Source of the DNA: Seonamhaeicola sp. S2-3
GTDB lineage: Bacteria; Bacteroidota; Bacteroidia; Flavobacteriales; Flavobacteriaceae
Assembly (NCBI RefSeq): GCF_001971785.1
Contig: NZ_CP019389.1
Coordinates: 3,111,001 to 3,175,000, forward strand
Length of the DNA stretch: 64,000 nt
Direction: 5' to 3'
This document shows, piece after piece, positions 46,088-56,536 of the stretch. The position numbers were made by a program, and so were the translations under genes. Within the stretch, counting starts at the first letter, position 1; each line of letters opens with the position of its first letter. The notes beneath the pieces were generated by a model that saw nothing but the letters and a program-made list of their open reading frames with translations, searched no databases and had not been told where the DNA came from.

Positions 46088-46108
46088 TATTGCAATATTA
46101 CGATTAAT
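46088..46108 (-). promoter_or_regulatory. Probable ArsR operator upstream of arsR
   Basis: The stretch contains ATTGCAATATTACGATTAAT, an imperfect palindrome (on the minus strand ATCGTAAT / ATTGCAAT). It lies 17 bp upstream of the arsR start and is repeated at 45704-45724. This supports autoregulation. Confidence 0.6.
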
Positions 46109-46138
46109 AAAATTAATCACAAATTATATTTTAAATAT

Positions 46139-46612
46139 TTACAATAATTCTTCTAAAATTAAATTATAATCGTATTGTAAATCTTCATGAAAAGTGGCGA
46201 TATGTTTTTTAGCTAATTGCAATTGCCTATTATACATATTTTGAAGTTGAGTACTTCTGTTAATACTAGGCTTAAAGTGTTTTAATTTTTCACAAAAGTA
46301 GAGTAGTAGTTCTACTTCGGTTTCTTTGTTTTGTGAATAGCGTACAAACTTTTTAATGTTTCTTAAAATTTTTCTAACACTTTTTCTAATGTAATAGTAG
46401 CTGTCTGTGTTAATTAAGGTGAATTCTTCATCAATATAAGCTTTAACACTTGCAATATAACCAGTTTCATTTTGTGATTCAAAAAGTAAATAGGTGAGTA
46501 GTTCTTTGTTTTCTTTTTTAAACCTTGCTAATCTTAAGCAAATATCTTGAATTTCTTTATGTGAAAGCGTATTTAATTCTTGCTTGATTTCTTTTTGCGA
46601 TACGGCTTTCAT
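46139..46612 (-). CDS. Helical protein of unknown function
   Basis: The 157-residue protein is predicted all-helical and charged, with KENKELLTYLLFESQNETGY, YYIRKSVRKILRNIKKFVRY and LQNMYNRQLQLAKKHI. It has no signal peptide and no catalytic motif. It overlaps the DUF202 gene by an ATGA (46609-46612), so translation of the two is coupled. Similar proteins seem to be common in Flavobacteriaceae, but no function is known to me. Confidence 0.65.
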   Translation of the reverse strand: MKAVSQKEIKQELNTLSHKEIQDICLRLARFKKENKELLTYLLFESQNETGYIASVKAYIDEEFTLINTDSYYYIRKSVRKILRNIKKFVRYSQNKETEVELLLYFCEKLKHFKPSINRSTQLQNMYNRQLQLAKKHIATFHEDLQYDYNLILEELL

Positions 46613-46875
46613 TTTATTTTATAGTGTTTCTTAATTAATTTTTTAACATAAAACAACCGTATTAAACCAATAACTAAAATTATTGGTGAAATAATTAATA
46701 GTATAATACCAAAAGATTCCATTTCAGAAAAAAACTCTAATTTTAAAATGGTTAATCCGGTTCCTAAAAACACAATAAAGGTTCTGAAATAAGCTAAAAA
46801 AGTTCTTTCGTTAGCTAATTTAGTTCTTTCTATAGCTAACCAGTCTCTAGTTATAAGATGCGATTCTTTATCCAT
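46609..46875 (-). CDS. DUF202 (YidH-like) small membrane protein
   Basis: The 88-residue protein has the DUF202 signature LAIERTKLANERTFLAYFRT before two membrane helices (about 30-45 and 54-75, GIILLIISPIILVIGLIRLF). It is an inner-membrane protein of unknown function. It begins the unit with the helical protein; the arsR gene lies further downstream but has its own operator. Confidence 0.88.
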   Translation of the reverse strand: MDKESHLITRDWLAIERTKLANERTFLAYFRTFIVFLGTGLTILKLEFFSEMESFGIILLIISPIILVIGLIRLFYVKKLIKKHYKIK

Positions 46876-46952
46876 TAAATATATTGATTAGACTATAAAG
46901 ATAAAGTCTTTAAGAGAACTTGAAAAAGAATACATTAAGAACTTTAGCTAAT

Positions 46953-47333
46953 TTAATTAGTTTTATCTATAGCGAATTTACCCGGGCCCGTTAAGAATAA
47001 AACTAAATAGCACATAAGGTAGAGTATAGCCTTTTCTTTTGTACCAATAGGGTCATTGAGGTGTACAACAAAGGCAGCCACTATCATTGTTATTATTACA
47101 GGGATAGAGGCTATTTTAGTTTTAAAACCAATTATAACTAGTACAGGAGCAATAACTTCTGCTATTAAAGTTAATATAAGTGAAGGCGTTTCTCCTATAC
47201 CAATTGGGTCTGCAAATTTTATAGGAGACTCAAAAAGTTTTGATATTTTGGGTATACCGTGAGTTAACATAAGACCTCCAGCTCCTAACCTTAGAATTAA
47301 CAATGCCAGATTATTAAAATTTTTAGTTATCAT
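46953..47333 (-). CDS. DoxX family membrane protein
   Basis: The 126-residue protein has four hydrophobic helices and the DoxX pattern LALLILRLGAGGLMLTHGIP, SLILTLIAEVIAPVLVIIGF and MIVAAFVVHLNDP. DoxX proteins are linked with quinone or thiol redox processes in the membrane, but specific roles differ. It lies 37 bp downstream of the E1 gene and could share its transcript. Confidence 0.88.
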   Translation of the reverse strand: MITKNFNNLALLILRLGAGGLMLTHGIPKISKLFESPIKFADPIGIGETPSLILTLIAEVIAPVLVIIGFKTKIASIPVIITMIVAAFVVHLNDPIGTKEKAILYLMCYLVLFLTGPGKFAIDKTN

Positions 47334-47370
47334 ATTAAATACTTGAAAATGTATAGGGTTTACTTAATGC

Positions 47371-49779
47371 TTACCTAAGTTTAGGATAATTTGAGGGATT
47401 GAGTTCATGCATAACGTCATAAACAGCTTCAAAAATATCTTCGGCAGAGGGTTTAGAAAAATAGTCACCATCATTACCATAAGCGGGTCTATGAGGTTTT
47501 GCAGTAAGTGTTTTAGGTTCAGAATCTAAATATTGAAAAGCTTTTTGATTGCTCAATAATTCATCTAAAATATATGCAGAAGCACCTCCTGGTACGTCTT
47601 CATCAATAATCATCACTCTATTTGTTTTAGCAATGCTTTTAACGATGTCATGATTTAAATCGAAAGGTAGCAGTGATTGCACATCAATAACTTCGGCATC
47701 AATGCCTACCGATAATAAATCCTTAGCTGTTTTTTCAACTAATCTTAATGTAGAACCATAAGATACTAAAGTGATGTCTGTTCCTTCCTTAACAGTTTCA
47801 ACAACACCAATTGGTGTTTTTAGTTCGCCTAAGTTATTGGGCATTTTTTCTTTTAATCTGTAACCGTTAAGGCATTCTATAACTATAGCAGGGTCATCTC
47901 CTTGTAAAAGCGTATTATAGAAACCAGCGGCTTTGGTCATGTTTCTTGGTACCAATATGTTAACACCTCTAGCTAAACTAAGAAGTCCGCCCATTGGAGA
48001 TCCAGAATGCCAAATACCTTCAAGTCTGTGTCCTCTGGTTCTAATAATTAAAGGTACTTTTTGTTTTCCTTTTGTGCGGTAGTGTGTAGTTGCAATATCA
48101 TCGCTAATAGTTTGTATTGCGTAAAGAATATAGTCTAAGTATTGTATTTCTGCAATTGGACGTAATCCGCGTAAAGCCATGCCAATACCTTGCCCTACAA
48201 TGGTGGCTTCTCTAATACCAGTGTCTGCAACTCTAAGTTCACCATATTTATCTTGTAAACCCTCAAGTCCTTGGTTTACATCTCCAATGTTTCCGGTATC
48301 TTCGCCAAATACTAATGTGTTAGGGTTGTTATTAAAAATAACATCAAAATTATCTCTTAGTATTATTCTGCCATCTACAGTTTGTGCATTATCATCATAA
48401 GTTGGTTTAACTTCTTTAATTCGTGTATTAGAATGTGCCGTTTCTGAATATAAATGCGAGCTAAATTTAGGTTCGGTATTTTCAATTATTGTATTAATCC
48501 AATTTCTTAGATTTTGTTTTTCTTTTGAAGATTCACCTAATAACAGTCTTAAGGCTTTTCTGGCATGCGATAGAATATCTTTTCTGGTGGGTTCATCAAC
48601 AGTAGTAAGGCTATCTTTTATTTTTTTTATAAAAACACCATTGGTTGACTTTTGAGCTATTTGGGTTAGAAGAGCAATTAATTCATTTTTCTCTTTAACT
48701 ATAGGATTTAAAAATCTATTCCACGCATTCTTTTTAGCTTCTCTAACCTCTCTTTTTATGGTGCGTTCAATTTCTGTTAAATCTTCATTTGTAGCAATGC
48801 CACTTTCAATAATCCAATTACGCATTTTAAGGTTACAATCATGTTGTCTTTCCCATTCTAAACGCTCAGCGTTTTTATAACGTTCGTGAGAGCCAGATGT
48901 TGAATGTCCTTGAGGTTGTGTAAGTTCTGTAACATGAATTAAAACAGGAACATGCTCTTCTCTTGCAATAGCACCGGCTTCTTGATAGGTTTCAACCAAG
49001 TTTGCATAATCCCAACCTTTTACGCGTAAAATTTCATAACCTTTATTTTCATCATCGCGTTGAAAACCTTTTAATATTTCAGAAATATTTTCTTTAGTAG
49101 TTTGGTGTTTAGCGTGAACAGAAATTCCGTATTCATCATCCCAAATGCTAATTACCATAGGAACTTGAAGAACACCAGCGGCATTAATGGTTTCAAAAAA
49201 TAAGCCTTCGCTTGTACTAGCGTTACCAATGGTTCCCCAGGCAACTTCATTTCCGTTAACCGAAAAGTTGTTGGTTTTTACACCTTCAACATGTCTATAT
49301 ATTTTAGATGCTTGGGCAAGACCAAGTAAACGAGGCATTTGACCTGCGGTACAGGAAATATCGGCACTAGAATTATATTGTTTTGTAAGATCTTTCCAGT
49401 TGCCATTTTCGTCTAAACTATGCGTTACAAAATGCCCTCCCATTTGCCTGCCAGCAGACATAGGTTCTTGCTTAATATCTGTATTAGCATATAAGCCTGC
49501 AAAAAATTGCTCAATATTAAGAGCGCCTATAGCCATCATAAAGGTTTGATCTCTGTAATAGCCAGATCTCCAGTCGCCTTTTTTAAAGGCTTTTGCCATG
49601 GCTAATTGAGGTACTTCTTTACCGTCTCCAAAAATTCCAAATTTAGCTTTTCCTGTAAGTACTTCGCGCCTTCCTAATAAACTACATTCTCTACTTCTTA
49701 CAGCTATTTTATAATCATTAATAACTTCTGTTTTAAAGTCTTCAAACGATATGTTTTTTAAGTCAGGGATACTTTGCAT
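47371..49779 (-). CDS. Fused 2-oxoacid dehydrogenase E1 (alpha and beta in one chain)
   Basis: The 802-residue protein joins an E1-alpha domain (about 60-430, with YYRDQTFMMAIGAL, GQMPRLLGLAQASK and the TPP region GTIGNASTSEGLFFETINAA) to an E1-beta domain (about 465-802, with VFGEDTGNIGDVNQGLEGL, EIQYLDYILYAIQTISDD and RGHRLEGIWHSGSPMG). Such fusions are typical of Bacteroidota. They decarboxylate branched-chain 2-oxoacids or a related substrate as part of a dehydrogenase complex with E2 and E3. The E2 gene is not nearby. Exact substrate preference is not shown. Confidence 0.93.
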   Translation of the reverse strand: MQSIPDLKNISFEDFKTEVINDYKIAVRSRECSLLGRREVLTGKAKFGIFGDGKEVPQLAMAKAFKKGDWRSGYYRDQTFMMAIGALNIEQFFAGLYANTDIKQEPMSAGRQMGGHFVTHSLDENGNWKDLTKQYNSSADISCTAGQMPRLLGLAQASKIYRHVEGVKTNNFSVNGNEVAWGTIGNASTSEGLFFETINAAGVLQVPMVISIWDDEYGISVHAKHQTTKENISEILKGFQRDDENKGYEILRVKGWDYANLVETYQEAGAIAREEHVPVLIHVTELTQPQGHSTSGSHERYKNAERLEWERQHDCNLKMRNWIIESGIATNEDLTEIERTIKREVREAKKNAWNRFLNPIVKEKNELIALLTQIAQKSTNGVFIKKIKDSLTTVDEPTRKDILSHARKALRLLLGESSKEKQNLRNWINTIIENTEPKFSSHLYSETAHSNTRIKEVKPTYDDNAQTVDGRIILRDNFDVIFNNNPNTLVFGEDTGNIGDVNQGLEGLQDKYGELRVADTGIREATIVGQGIGMALRGLRPIAEIQYLDYILYAIQTISDDIATTHYRTKGKQKVPLIIRTRGHRLEGIWHSGSPMGGLLSLARGVNILVPRNMTKAAGFYNTLLQGDDPAIVIECLNGYRLKEKMPNNLGELKTPIGVVETVKEGTDITLVSYGSTLRLVEKTAKDLLSVGIDAEVIDVQSLLPFDLNHDIVKSIAKTNRVMIIDEDVPGGASAYILDELLSNQKAFQYLDSEPKTLTAKPHRPAYGNDGDYFSKPSAEDIFEAVYDVMHELNPSNYPKLR

Positions 49780-49932
49780 ACTAAGGCGGTTTAGCTTTTA
49801 CAAAAGTACTTAATGTTTATCTTTTTTGCAATTATAGTATGCTTTATGTTTTTATGAATTATTTAAAAAAAACTCAAAAAAGCTAAAAATACTAATAAAT
49901 TTATATTAAAATATTGATTTTGATGAGAATCC

Positions 49933-52764
49933 TTAAAACCAGCGTCTTCTAAAAAGCCCCAGTAGTGCTTGTGGATCTGCTGTAAATTTAAATCTTATCT
50001 TTTGATCGTAGTTAGGTTGCCCAATTTCCCAGCCTAAATTTGAATATACTGGAAAATATATTTCGAAGTAATCTGTAACTAGGTTTAATCTAATGCCAGA
50101 ATCATACAAAAACTTTGTGCTATTATATTTGTTTTTAACCAATCCTACATCTCCATAAGCTAATATGTATTTCCAAAGGGTGGTACTGGTGTTAAGGGTA
50201 GACATCCATTGATTAGCAAATGGTGTGTTTAATTTAGATTTAAAGCCTCCTTCTGCAGTTATGTATTGTTGACTAAAAATACCTGAAGATTCAGAGCGTC
50301 CCAAATACGCGTAATCAAACAAGTAGTCTGTTGGTCTATCCAGTGCAAAACTAAAATAGTTAGCGTTTAAATCGGTATTATTTTTTAGAAATACTCCTGT
50401 AAATAACCTTAAATTAAGTTGTCTGTTGCTTTCAAAAAGTTTTCTGTACTCATAATTAAAAGCTACTTTGCTAAACTTATCGGCTAACTGTAAATCTATG
50501 TACCATTTATTAAAGTTTATTAAGTTATCATTAGAGTTAATATAGCGGGCATTAAAAACACCGTAGTTAGGCTCATTTGAAGTTAAGATGTTATTTATAT
50601 CTTTATCTCTGTTGATGTCTACGTATCTAAAAATAAATGATTGCCTTTTTTTTGATCTAAAATCATTGTCTTCTCTAAACTGAAAAGTTAATGAAGGTGT
50701 TATTTGCCTTACAAATAAATCTGGAGCGTATGATGAATAACCAGCACCAATACCATAACTTAAATAATAAAGGTCTGAATTTTCAAAATAATGAATTTTA
50801 GATATTGATGCAGAACCTGTTAAAGTTCTAGATTTTAAAGCATATTGAGGCTCAAATTTATAATTAAAAAGCTTACGAAGTACTGTTTTATTATACACTC
50901 TTGCTCCTAAAGTAAAGCCATCATAAATATTATTAAACTCTGCAATAGGCATAAAGAATACTTGATTATAATTAGGGTCTTCAATATCTTGAAACAGCCT
51001 AAATTGAAGTGGTTTATTGTTAAAAAAGAAGCCTTTTAGAGATTTCCAGTTATCTCTAATATTAATTTCTGGTATAACTTTATTGTAGTTTAAAACAAGT
51101 TTATTTGCATCATTTCTGGGAATAGTTAGTGTTTTGCTATTAGATATATTCTCAATCCAGGTCTTAGAAATTATACTATCGTCTTTTAGTGTGTATAAAG
51201 ACACTGGCATGCTGTTGTCTCGTTTGTTTTTAATTGTTAGGGTTACAGAATCTTCAGTTTTTCTTACTTTTTTAATTTTAAAATCTATTTTTTTTCTGGT
51301 AGCTAGATAATCATTAAAAAACCAATCTATATTTTTATTTGTTTTAGATTTTATAAAGGTTTCAAAGTCTTTAGCAGAAGTTTCGTTTAATTTTTGCTGC
51401 TTAATGAAAGACGATAAGCTGTTTTCTACCACATCATGATTTACAAAATCATCAAGATACCTAAACCCAATGCCTGCCTTGTATTTGTTTGCTATATGTG
51501 CATTGAACTTTAAAAGAGAATCTTTTGCCATAGTTAGCTTTTGGTCTCTATTGGTTCTTGCCATAAGCATAAAAACAAGAATATACTTGTCATTAAACTT
51601 CATGTCTGCTGCATGAAATGAACGCACTCCCCAAATATCTGCAAAAGATCCTAAAAACTTCATGTTGGGGTAGTGTACGTCAACATATTTCATTAAATAA
51701 TATACCAAAATACCATCTAAAAGCCATTGTTCTTTTCTGGGATTAAGCAGTATGGTGTTTTCTAAATAATTATGAATGGCAACTTTTAAAAGCTTGAGTT
51801 CATATTGAAAATGGTTGGGATATGGTTTAAGGAATTTTGGTAAAAAATTTAAGCCATAAATGGGATCTTTATCATAATCAATTTGGGAAAGTAATAATTT
51901 TTCATGTGGATATTTTCCCAGATTGGTTTCTAGAAAATCCAGCACTTTTTCAGTAATTAAAACCTTATCTATAACTTGTAAATCTTCGTCTGCAATACTA
52001 GATACTAGTGATAAGTTTTTATTTTTAATAGTTGTAAAGTCTTTGTTTTTTCTTAAAAACAATTTGGTATTTAATCTGTTCTTTCCTGTTAGTTCAATAT
52101 ATTGATTTAAAGTATCTTGATATTGTTTTTTTGTATTTAATTCAGAGAAAATAAAGTATCCTTTTGGGTATTGAATACTAAGTGAAACATCGGCTTTAGG
52201 AATATATAAATCATCTAAATCTTTGTTACTGTAATATTGCCATTCGCCATTATAAACTGCAGGTGTTATATACCAGTATCTTAAATTAATATCTCCAGTT
52301 TCGGTAATACCATACTGTGTGAATTTAGAATTTGGTATTTGTACTATATTCTCTAGTTTTAAATTATAAAATTCTCCAGGAAGTAGTGGCTTGTTTAAAT
52401 TTACTTTAACGACATCTGGTGATTTTTCTAGCTCACAATAAAACAAATTTTCATTGTTTTGTTTGATAGATGTAACTATAGAATACCCTCTGTCTTCATT
52501 TTTAGCTAAATGAAAATCATTTATATATTCTTCTGCAATTCGCTTAGCTAAAGAGGTGGTTTTAGTAGCGTAGCTATTGGCCCAATTGTTAAGATAAACT
52601 ACAGATAGGGTATCTTTTGATGTGTTTTGGTATTGTATAGTTTGAGAAATTGTAATTTTCTTGCTTTCAACATCAAATACAGCTTTTAGGTCAATTTTAT
52701 TTTGACCCAAGCTATATATGCTAATAAAACAATATAGTATAAAATTTAGAAAGCGAAAATTCAA
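49933..52764 (-). CDS. M1-like domain fused to an outer-membrane beta-barrel, no HExxH
   Basis: The 943-residue protein begins with a signal peptide (FLNFILYCFISIYSLG). Residues about 20-240 resemble the N-terminal saddle domain of M1 peptidases (SQTIQYQNTSKDTLSVVYLN, RYWYITPAVYNGEWQYYSNK). The region where M1 enzymes have HExxH and a downstream Glu reads KVAIHNYLENTILLNPRKEQ, WLLDGILVYYL, so the zinc site is lost. The last 300 residues are a beta-barrel rich in Tyr/Phe strands that ends in RRRWF, a terminal aromatic residue as usual for outer-membrane proteins. It is probably a surface protein with a non-catalytic M1-like domain. Confidence 0.75.
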   Translation of the reverse strand: MNFRFLNFILYCFISIYSLGQNKIDLKAVFDVESKKITISQTIQYQNTSKDTLSVVYLNNWANSYATKTTSLAKRIAEEYINDFHLAKNEDRGYSIVTSIKQNNENLFYCELEKSPDVVKVNLNKPLLPGEFYNLKLENIVQIPNSKFTQYGITETGDINLRYWYITPAVYNGEWQYYSNKDLDDLYIPKADVSLSIQYPKGYFIFSELNTKKQYQDTLNQYIELTGKNRLNTKLFLRKNKDFTTIKNKNLSLVSSIADEDLQVIDKVLITEKVLDFLETNLGKYPHEKLLLSQIDYDKDPIYGLNFLPKFLKPYPNHFQYELKLLKVAIHNYLENTILLNPRKEQWLLDGILVYYLMKYVDVHYPNMKFLGSFADIWGVRSFHAADMKFNDKYILVFMLMARTNRDQKLTMAKDSLLKFNAHIANKYKAGIGFRYLDDFVNHDVVENSLSSFIKQQKLNETSAKDFETFIKSKTNKNIDWFFNDYLATRKKIDFKIKKVRKTEDSVTLTIKNKRDNSMPVSLYTLKDDSIISKTWIENISNSKTLTIPRNDANKLVLNYNKVIPEINIRDNWKSLKGFFFNNKPLQFRLFQDIEDPNYNQVFFMPIAEFNNIYDGFTLGARVYNKTVLRKLFNYKFEPQYALKSRTLTGSASISKIHYFENSDLYYLSYGIGAGYSSYAPDLFVRQITPSLTFQFREDNDFRSKKRQSFIFRYVDINRDKDINNILTSNEPNYGVFNARYINSNDNLINFNKWYIDLQLADKFSKVAFNYEYRKLFESNRQLNLRLFTGVFLKNNTDLNANYFSFALDRPTDYLFDYAYLGRSESSGIFSQQYITAEGGFKSKLNTPFANQWMSTLNTSTTLWKYILAYGDVGLVKNKYNSTKFLYDSGIRLNLVTDYFEIYFPVYSNLGWEIGQPNYDQKIRFKFTADPQALLGLFRRRWF

Positions 52765-52894
52765 ATTATAGTCAAAACATTAATTAAGGTTACAATTCTT
52801 TTTTTTAAGGCAGTGCAATATATAAAATATGATATTATAAAGTATTACAATGCTTTAGATAATTATATAACAGATGAAACTGTTAAAAACCTAA

Positions 52895-53584
52895 CTAAAA
52901 ATTAGGAGTTAATTGTGATTCTTCATAGAATCCATCAAGAATCTCAGTAACTTCCTCAGGGGTATCAACTAAATGAATTAAGTCCAAGTCTTTTGGACTA
53001 ATATTACCAAAACCGTTTAAAAGTGTTTGTTTAATCCAATCTATTAGGCCTTTCCAAAAGTCTGTTCCAACAAGAATTATTGGAAATTTTCCAATTTTAT
53101 GTGTTTGTATTAATGTAAGAGCTTCAAAAAATTCATCTAAAGTACCAAATCCACCAGGCATAACAACAAAACCCTGTGCATACTTTACAAACATAACCTT
53201 ACGAACAAAAAAGTAGTCGAAATCTAAATTTTTATCATGGTCTATGTACGGGTTGTCATGTTGTTCAAAGGGTAATTCAATATTAAGTCCTACCGAAGTT
53301 CCTCCACCAAGGTGAGCCCCTTTGTTACCTGCTTCCATAATTCCAGGACCACCACCTGTTATTACACCATAACCAGCTTGCACAATATTTTGAGCAATCT
53401 GTTCGGTAAGTTTATAATATTTATCTTCGGGTTTAGTTCTTGCTGATCCAAAAATTGATACACAAGGTCCTATTTTACTCATTTTCTCAAAACCACTAAC
53501 AAACTCTCCCATAATTTTAAAAATTGCCCAAGAGTCGTTAGTTTTAATTTCATTCCATCCTTTGTGATGCAGTTCTTTTCTCAT
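52895..53584 (-). CDS. LOG-family protein (TIGR00730 type)
   Basis: The 229-residue Rossmann-fold protein has VSIFGSARTKP, the family motif GGGPGIMEAGNKGA and PGGFGTLDEFFEALT. LOG proteins release cytokinin-like bases from nucleoside monophosphates, and bacterial homologues are nucleotide phosphoribohydrolases. The extended N-terminus (ELHHKGWNEIKTNDSWAIFK) is typical of the longer bacterial type. It starts 17 bp after the uvrA stop and may be co-transcribed. Confidence 0.92.
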   Translation of the reverse strand: MRKELHHKGWNEIKTNDSWAIFKIMGEFVSGFEKMSKIGPCVSIFGSARTKPEDKYYKLTEQIAQNIVQAGYGVITGGGPGIMEAGNKGAHLGGGTSVGLNIELPFEQHDNPYIDHDKNLDFDYFFVRKVMFVKYAQGFVVMPGGFGTLDEFFEALTLIQTHKIGKFPIILVGTDFWKGLIDWIKQTLLNGFGNISPKDLDLIHLVDTPEEVTEILDGFYEESQLTPNF

Positions 53585-53601
53585 TTATTTAAATTTTTTA
53601 T

Positions 53602-56433
53602 TTAAAGTATTTCTTTTCTTAAAAATTTAGCTGTGTGACTTTTTTTATGTTTAATAACCTCTTCAGGTGTACCTTCAACTATTATTTGGCCACCACCTCT
53701 GCCACCTTCATAACCAATATCAATAATATGATCAACGGTTTTAATAACATCTAAATTGTGTTCTATAATTAATACTGTGTTGCCTTTATCGGCTAGTTTA
53801 TTGAGTACTTGCATAAGCACCCTAATATCTTCAAAATGCAGTCCTGTAGTGGGTTCATCTAATATATAGAAGGTGTTACCTGTATCTCTTTTGCTTAATT
53901 CTGTAGCTAGTTTAATGCGTTGTGCTTCGCCACCAGAAAGAGTGGTACTTTGTTGACCTAAAGTAATGTAACCCAAACCTACATCTTGTATGGTTTTAAG
54001 TTTTTTGTAAATTTTAGGAATATGTTCAAAGAAATCTACAGCTTCATTAATTGTCATGTTTAAAACATCACTAATAGATTTGCCTTTATACCGAATTTCT
54101 AGTGTTTCTCTATTAAAACGTTTACCTTGACAGGTTTCGCATTCTACATAAACATCGGGTAGAAAGTTCATCTCTATAACGCGTAAACCACCGCCTTGAC
54201 AAGTTTCACAACGTCCGCCTTTAACATTAAAGCTAAAACGTCCGGGTTTGTAGCCACGAATCATGGCTTCTGGAATTTTGGCAAATAAAGCTCTTATTTC
54301 ACTAAAAGTACCTGTGTATGTTACCGGGTTGCTTCTTGGAGTTCTTCCTATTGGAGACTGGTTTATATCGATTACTTTATCAATATGCTCTAAACCTTTA
54401 ATACTTTTATAAGGCATGGGTTTTTTTACCCCATTAAAATAATGAGCATTTAAAATAGGGTAGAGGGTTTCATTAATTAAGGTAGATTTTCCGCTACCCG
54501 AAACACCAGTAACCCCAATCATTTTACCTAAAGGAAATTTAACCGATACATTTTTAAGGTTGTTACCAGTGCAACCACTAAGTTCTAAAAATTTTCCGTT
54601 GCCTTTTCTTCTTTTTTTAGGAATTTCAATTTCTTTATTCCCATTAAGGTAATCTGCAGTTAGTGTATTATGTGTTTTTAATTCTTTTACATTGCCGGTG
54701 CTTATTATTTCTCCTCCGTATTTTCCGGCTTTGGGACCAATGTCAATCACATAATCGGCACGTTCTATCATGTCTTTGTCATGCTCTACAACAATAACAG
54801 AATTACCAATATCACGAAGCGCAACTAAAGAATTTATAAGTTTTTCATTATCACGTTGATGCAAACCTATGCTTGGTTCATCTAAAATATAAAGTACTCC
54901 CACTAGTTGAGAACCAATTTGTGTGGCTAACCTAATACGTTGTGCTTCACCTCCTGATAAGGATTTAGAACTTCGGTTTAAAGACAGATATCCTAAGCCT
55001 ACATCTAATAAAAACTGAAGTCTTGATTTAATTTCTTTTAAAATTTCTTCAGCTATTTTAAACTGTTTATCAGATAAATGTTCGTTTAAATTATTAAACC
55101 AATCTGCTAATTCAGTAATATCTGTATTAGCAAGTTCTGCAATGTTTTTGTTGTTTATTTTGAAGTAAAGCGATTCTTTTTTAAGTCTGCTGCCGTTACA
55201 TTCAGGACATTTAATTTTGTCCATATAACTTTTGGCCCATCGTTTTAATGCAGTAGATTCGGCTGTTTTGTATTGGTTTTCAATAAAGTTAGCAACACCT
55301 TCAAAATCAATATTATAATTTCTAGTTACCCCAAGAGTTTTACTTTCAATAGAAAATTTTTCATTGCCGCCAAAAAGAATCATGTCTTTAGCTTCTTTAG
55401 GAATGCTTTTGTAGGGGTCTGTTAATTTAAAATTGAAACGTTGTGCAATGGTTTCAAACTGCTTAAAAATCCAACTATTTTTTTTGGGGCCATGTGGAGC
55501 TAAAGCTCCGTTTGCAATAGAAAGGGAATCATCTGGAATAATTTTATTAACGTTTACTTTGTAAAGTTCTCCAATACCGTTACAGTTTGTACAGGCACCT
55601 TTGGGTGAATTAAATGAGAAATTATTGGGTTCTGGGTTTGGGTATGAAATGCCAGAGGAAGGACACATTAAATTTCTGCTAAAATAACGTGCATTACCAG
55701 TGTCTTGGTCTATTACTAATAAAACATCTTCACCATGATACATGGCAGTATTAATAGTTTCTGTGAGTCTTTTATCGTTATCAGCAGAGTTATTTATAAC
55801 TAGCCTATCAATAACAATTTCAATATCGTGGGTTTTGTAACGGTCTAGTTTCATACCTTTTACAATATCCCGAATTTCGCCATCGGTACGTACCTTAACA
55901 AAGCCTTGTTTAGCAATTTGCTCAAATAACTCACGGTAATGCCCTTTTCTAGAGCGTACAACGGGTGCCAAAATATTAATACGCTTACCGTTAAAATCTT
56001 TTATAATGAGTTCTTTTATTTGCTCATCACTGTAACTAATCATTTTGTCTCCAGTATTATAGCTATAAGCATCACTAGCACGAGCAAATAATAAACGCAA
56101 AAAATCGTAAATTTCAGTAATGGTGCCTACGGTAGAACGTGGCGATTTGCTGGTGGTTTTTTGCTCAATGGCAATTACGGGCGACAAGCCGTCAATTTTA
56201 TCAACATCAGGTCTTTCTAATCCGCCTAGAAACTGACGTGCATAGGCAGAAAAAGTTTCAATATACCTACGTTGTCCTTCGGCATAAATAGTATCAAAAG
56301 CTAATGACGATTTTCCACTACCAGAAAGTCCTGTAATAACAACAAGTTTTTCTCTAGGTATAGATACATCAATGTTTTTAAGGTTATGCACTCTGGCACC
56401 CTTTACTTCAATAAATTCGTCAAATTGGCTCAT
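53602..56433 (-). CDS. uvrA: Excinuclease ABC subunit A
   Basis: The ATG at 56433 gives [20 protein letters not shown] and a 943-residue protein; an in-frame TTG at 56451 is not needed. Both ATPase halves have Walker A (GLSGSGKSS near 32, GVSGSGKST near 645) and signatures ([12 protein letters not shown], twice). The C-terminal zinc module is intact ([21 protein letters not shown]). The first zinc module has CPSSG (257-261) where many UvrA proteins have CPxC, so one cysteine of that pair is missing. UvrA recognises DNA damage with UvrB. The gene is divergent from a Tudor-like protein gene. Confidence 0.97.
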   Translation of the reverse strand: MSQFDEFIEVKGARVHNLKNIDVSIPREKLVVITGLSGSGKSSLAFDTIYAEGQRRYIETFSAYARQFLGGLERPDVDKIDGLSPVIAIEQKTTSKSPRSTVGTITEIYDFLRLLFARASDAYSYNTGDKMISYSDEQIKELIIKDFNGKRINILAPVVRSRKGHYRELFEQIAKQGFVKVRTDGEIRDIVKGMKLDRYKTHDIEIVIDRLVINNSADNDKRLTETINTAMYHGEDVLLVIDQDTGNARYFSRNLMCPSSGISYPNPEPNNFSFNSPKGACTNCNGIGELYKVNVNKIIPDDSLSIANGALAPHGPKKNSWIFKQFETIAQRFNFKLTDPYKSIPKEAKDMILFGGNEKFSIESKTLGVTRNYNIDFEGVANFIENQYKTAESTALKRWAKSYMDKIKCPECNGSRLKKESLYFKINNKNIAELANTDITELADWFNNLNEHLSDKQFKIAEEILKEIKSRLQFLLDVGLGYLSLNRSSKSLSGGEAQRIRLATQIGSQLVGVLYILDEPSIGLHQRDNEKLINSLVALRDIGNSVIVVEHDKDMIERADYVIDIGPKAGKYGGEIISTGNVKELKTHNTLTADYLNGNKEIEIPKKRRKGNGKFLELSGCTGNNLKNVSVKFPLGKMIGVTGVSGSGKSTLINETLYPILNAHYFNGVKKPMPYKSIKGLEHIDKVIDINQSPIGRTPRSNPVTYTGTFSEIRALFAKIPEAMIRGYKPGRFSFNVKGGRCETCQGGGLRVIEMNFLPDVYVECETCQGKRFNRETLEIRYKGKSISDVLNMTINEAVDFFEHIPKIYKKLKTIQDVGLGYITLGQQSTTLSGGEAQRIKLATELSKRDTGNTFYILDEPTTGLHFEDIRVLMQVLNKLADKGNTVLIIEHNLDVIKTVDHIIDIGYEGGRGGGQIIVEGTPEEVIKHKKSHTAKFLRKEIL

Positions 56434-56536
56434 AAATTGGCAAAAGAGCAAAGTTACAATTTTAGTTGTTAATTTTCTGTGAAGATTTCTTTCGGATTTA
56501 TTATAATTGTAGGTAGAATTAATAAAAATGTAAATA

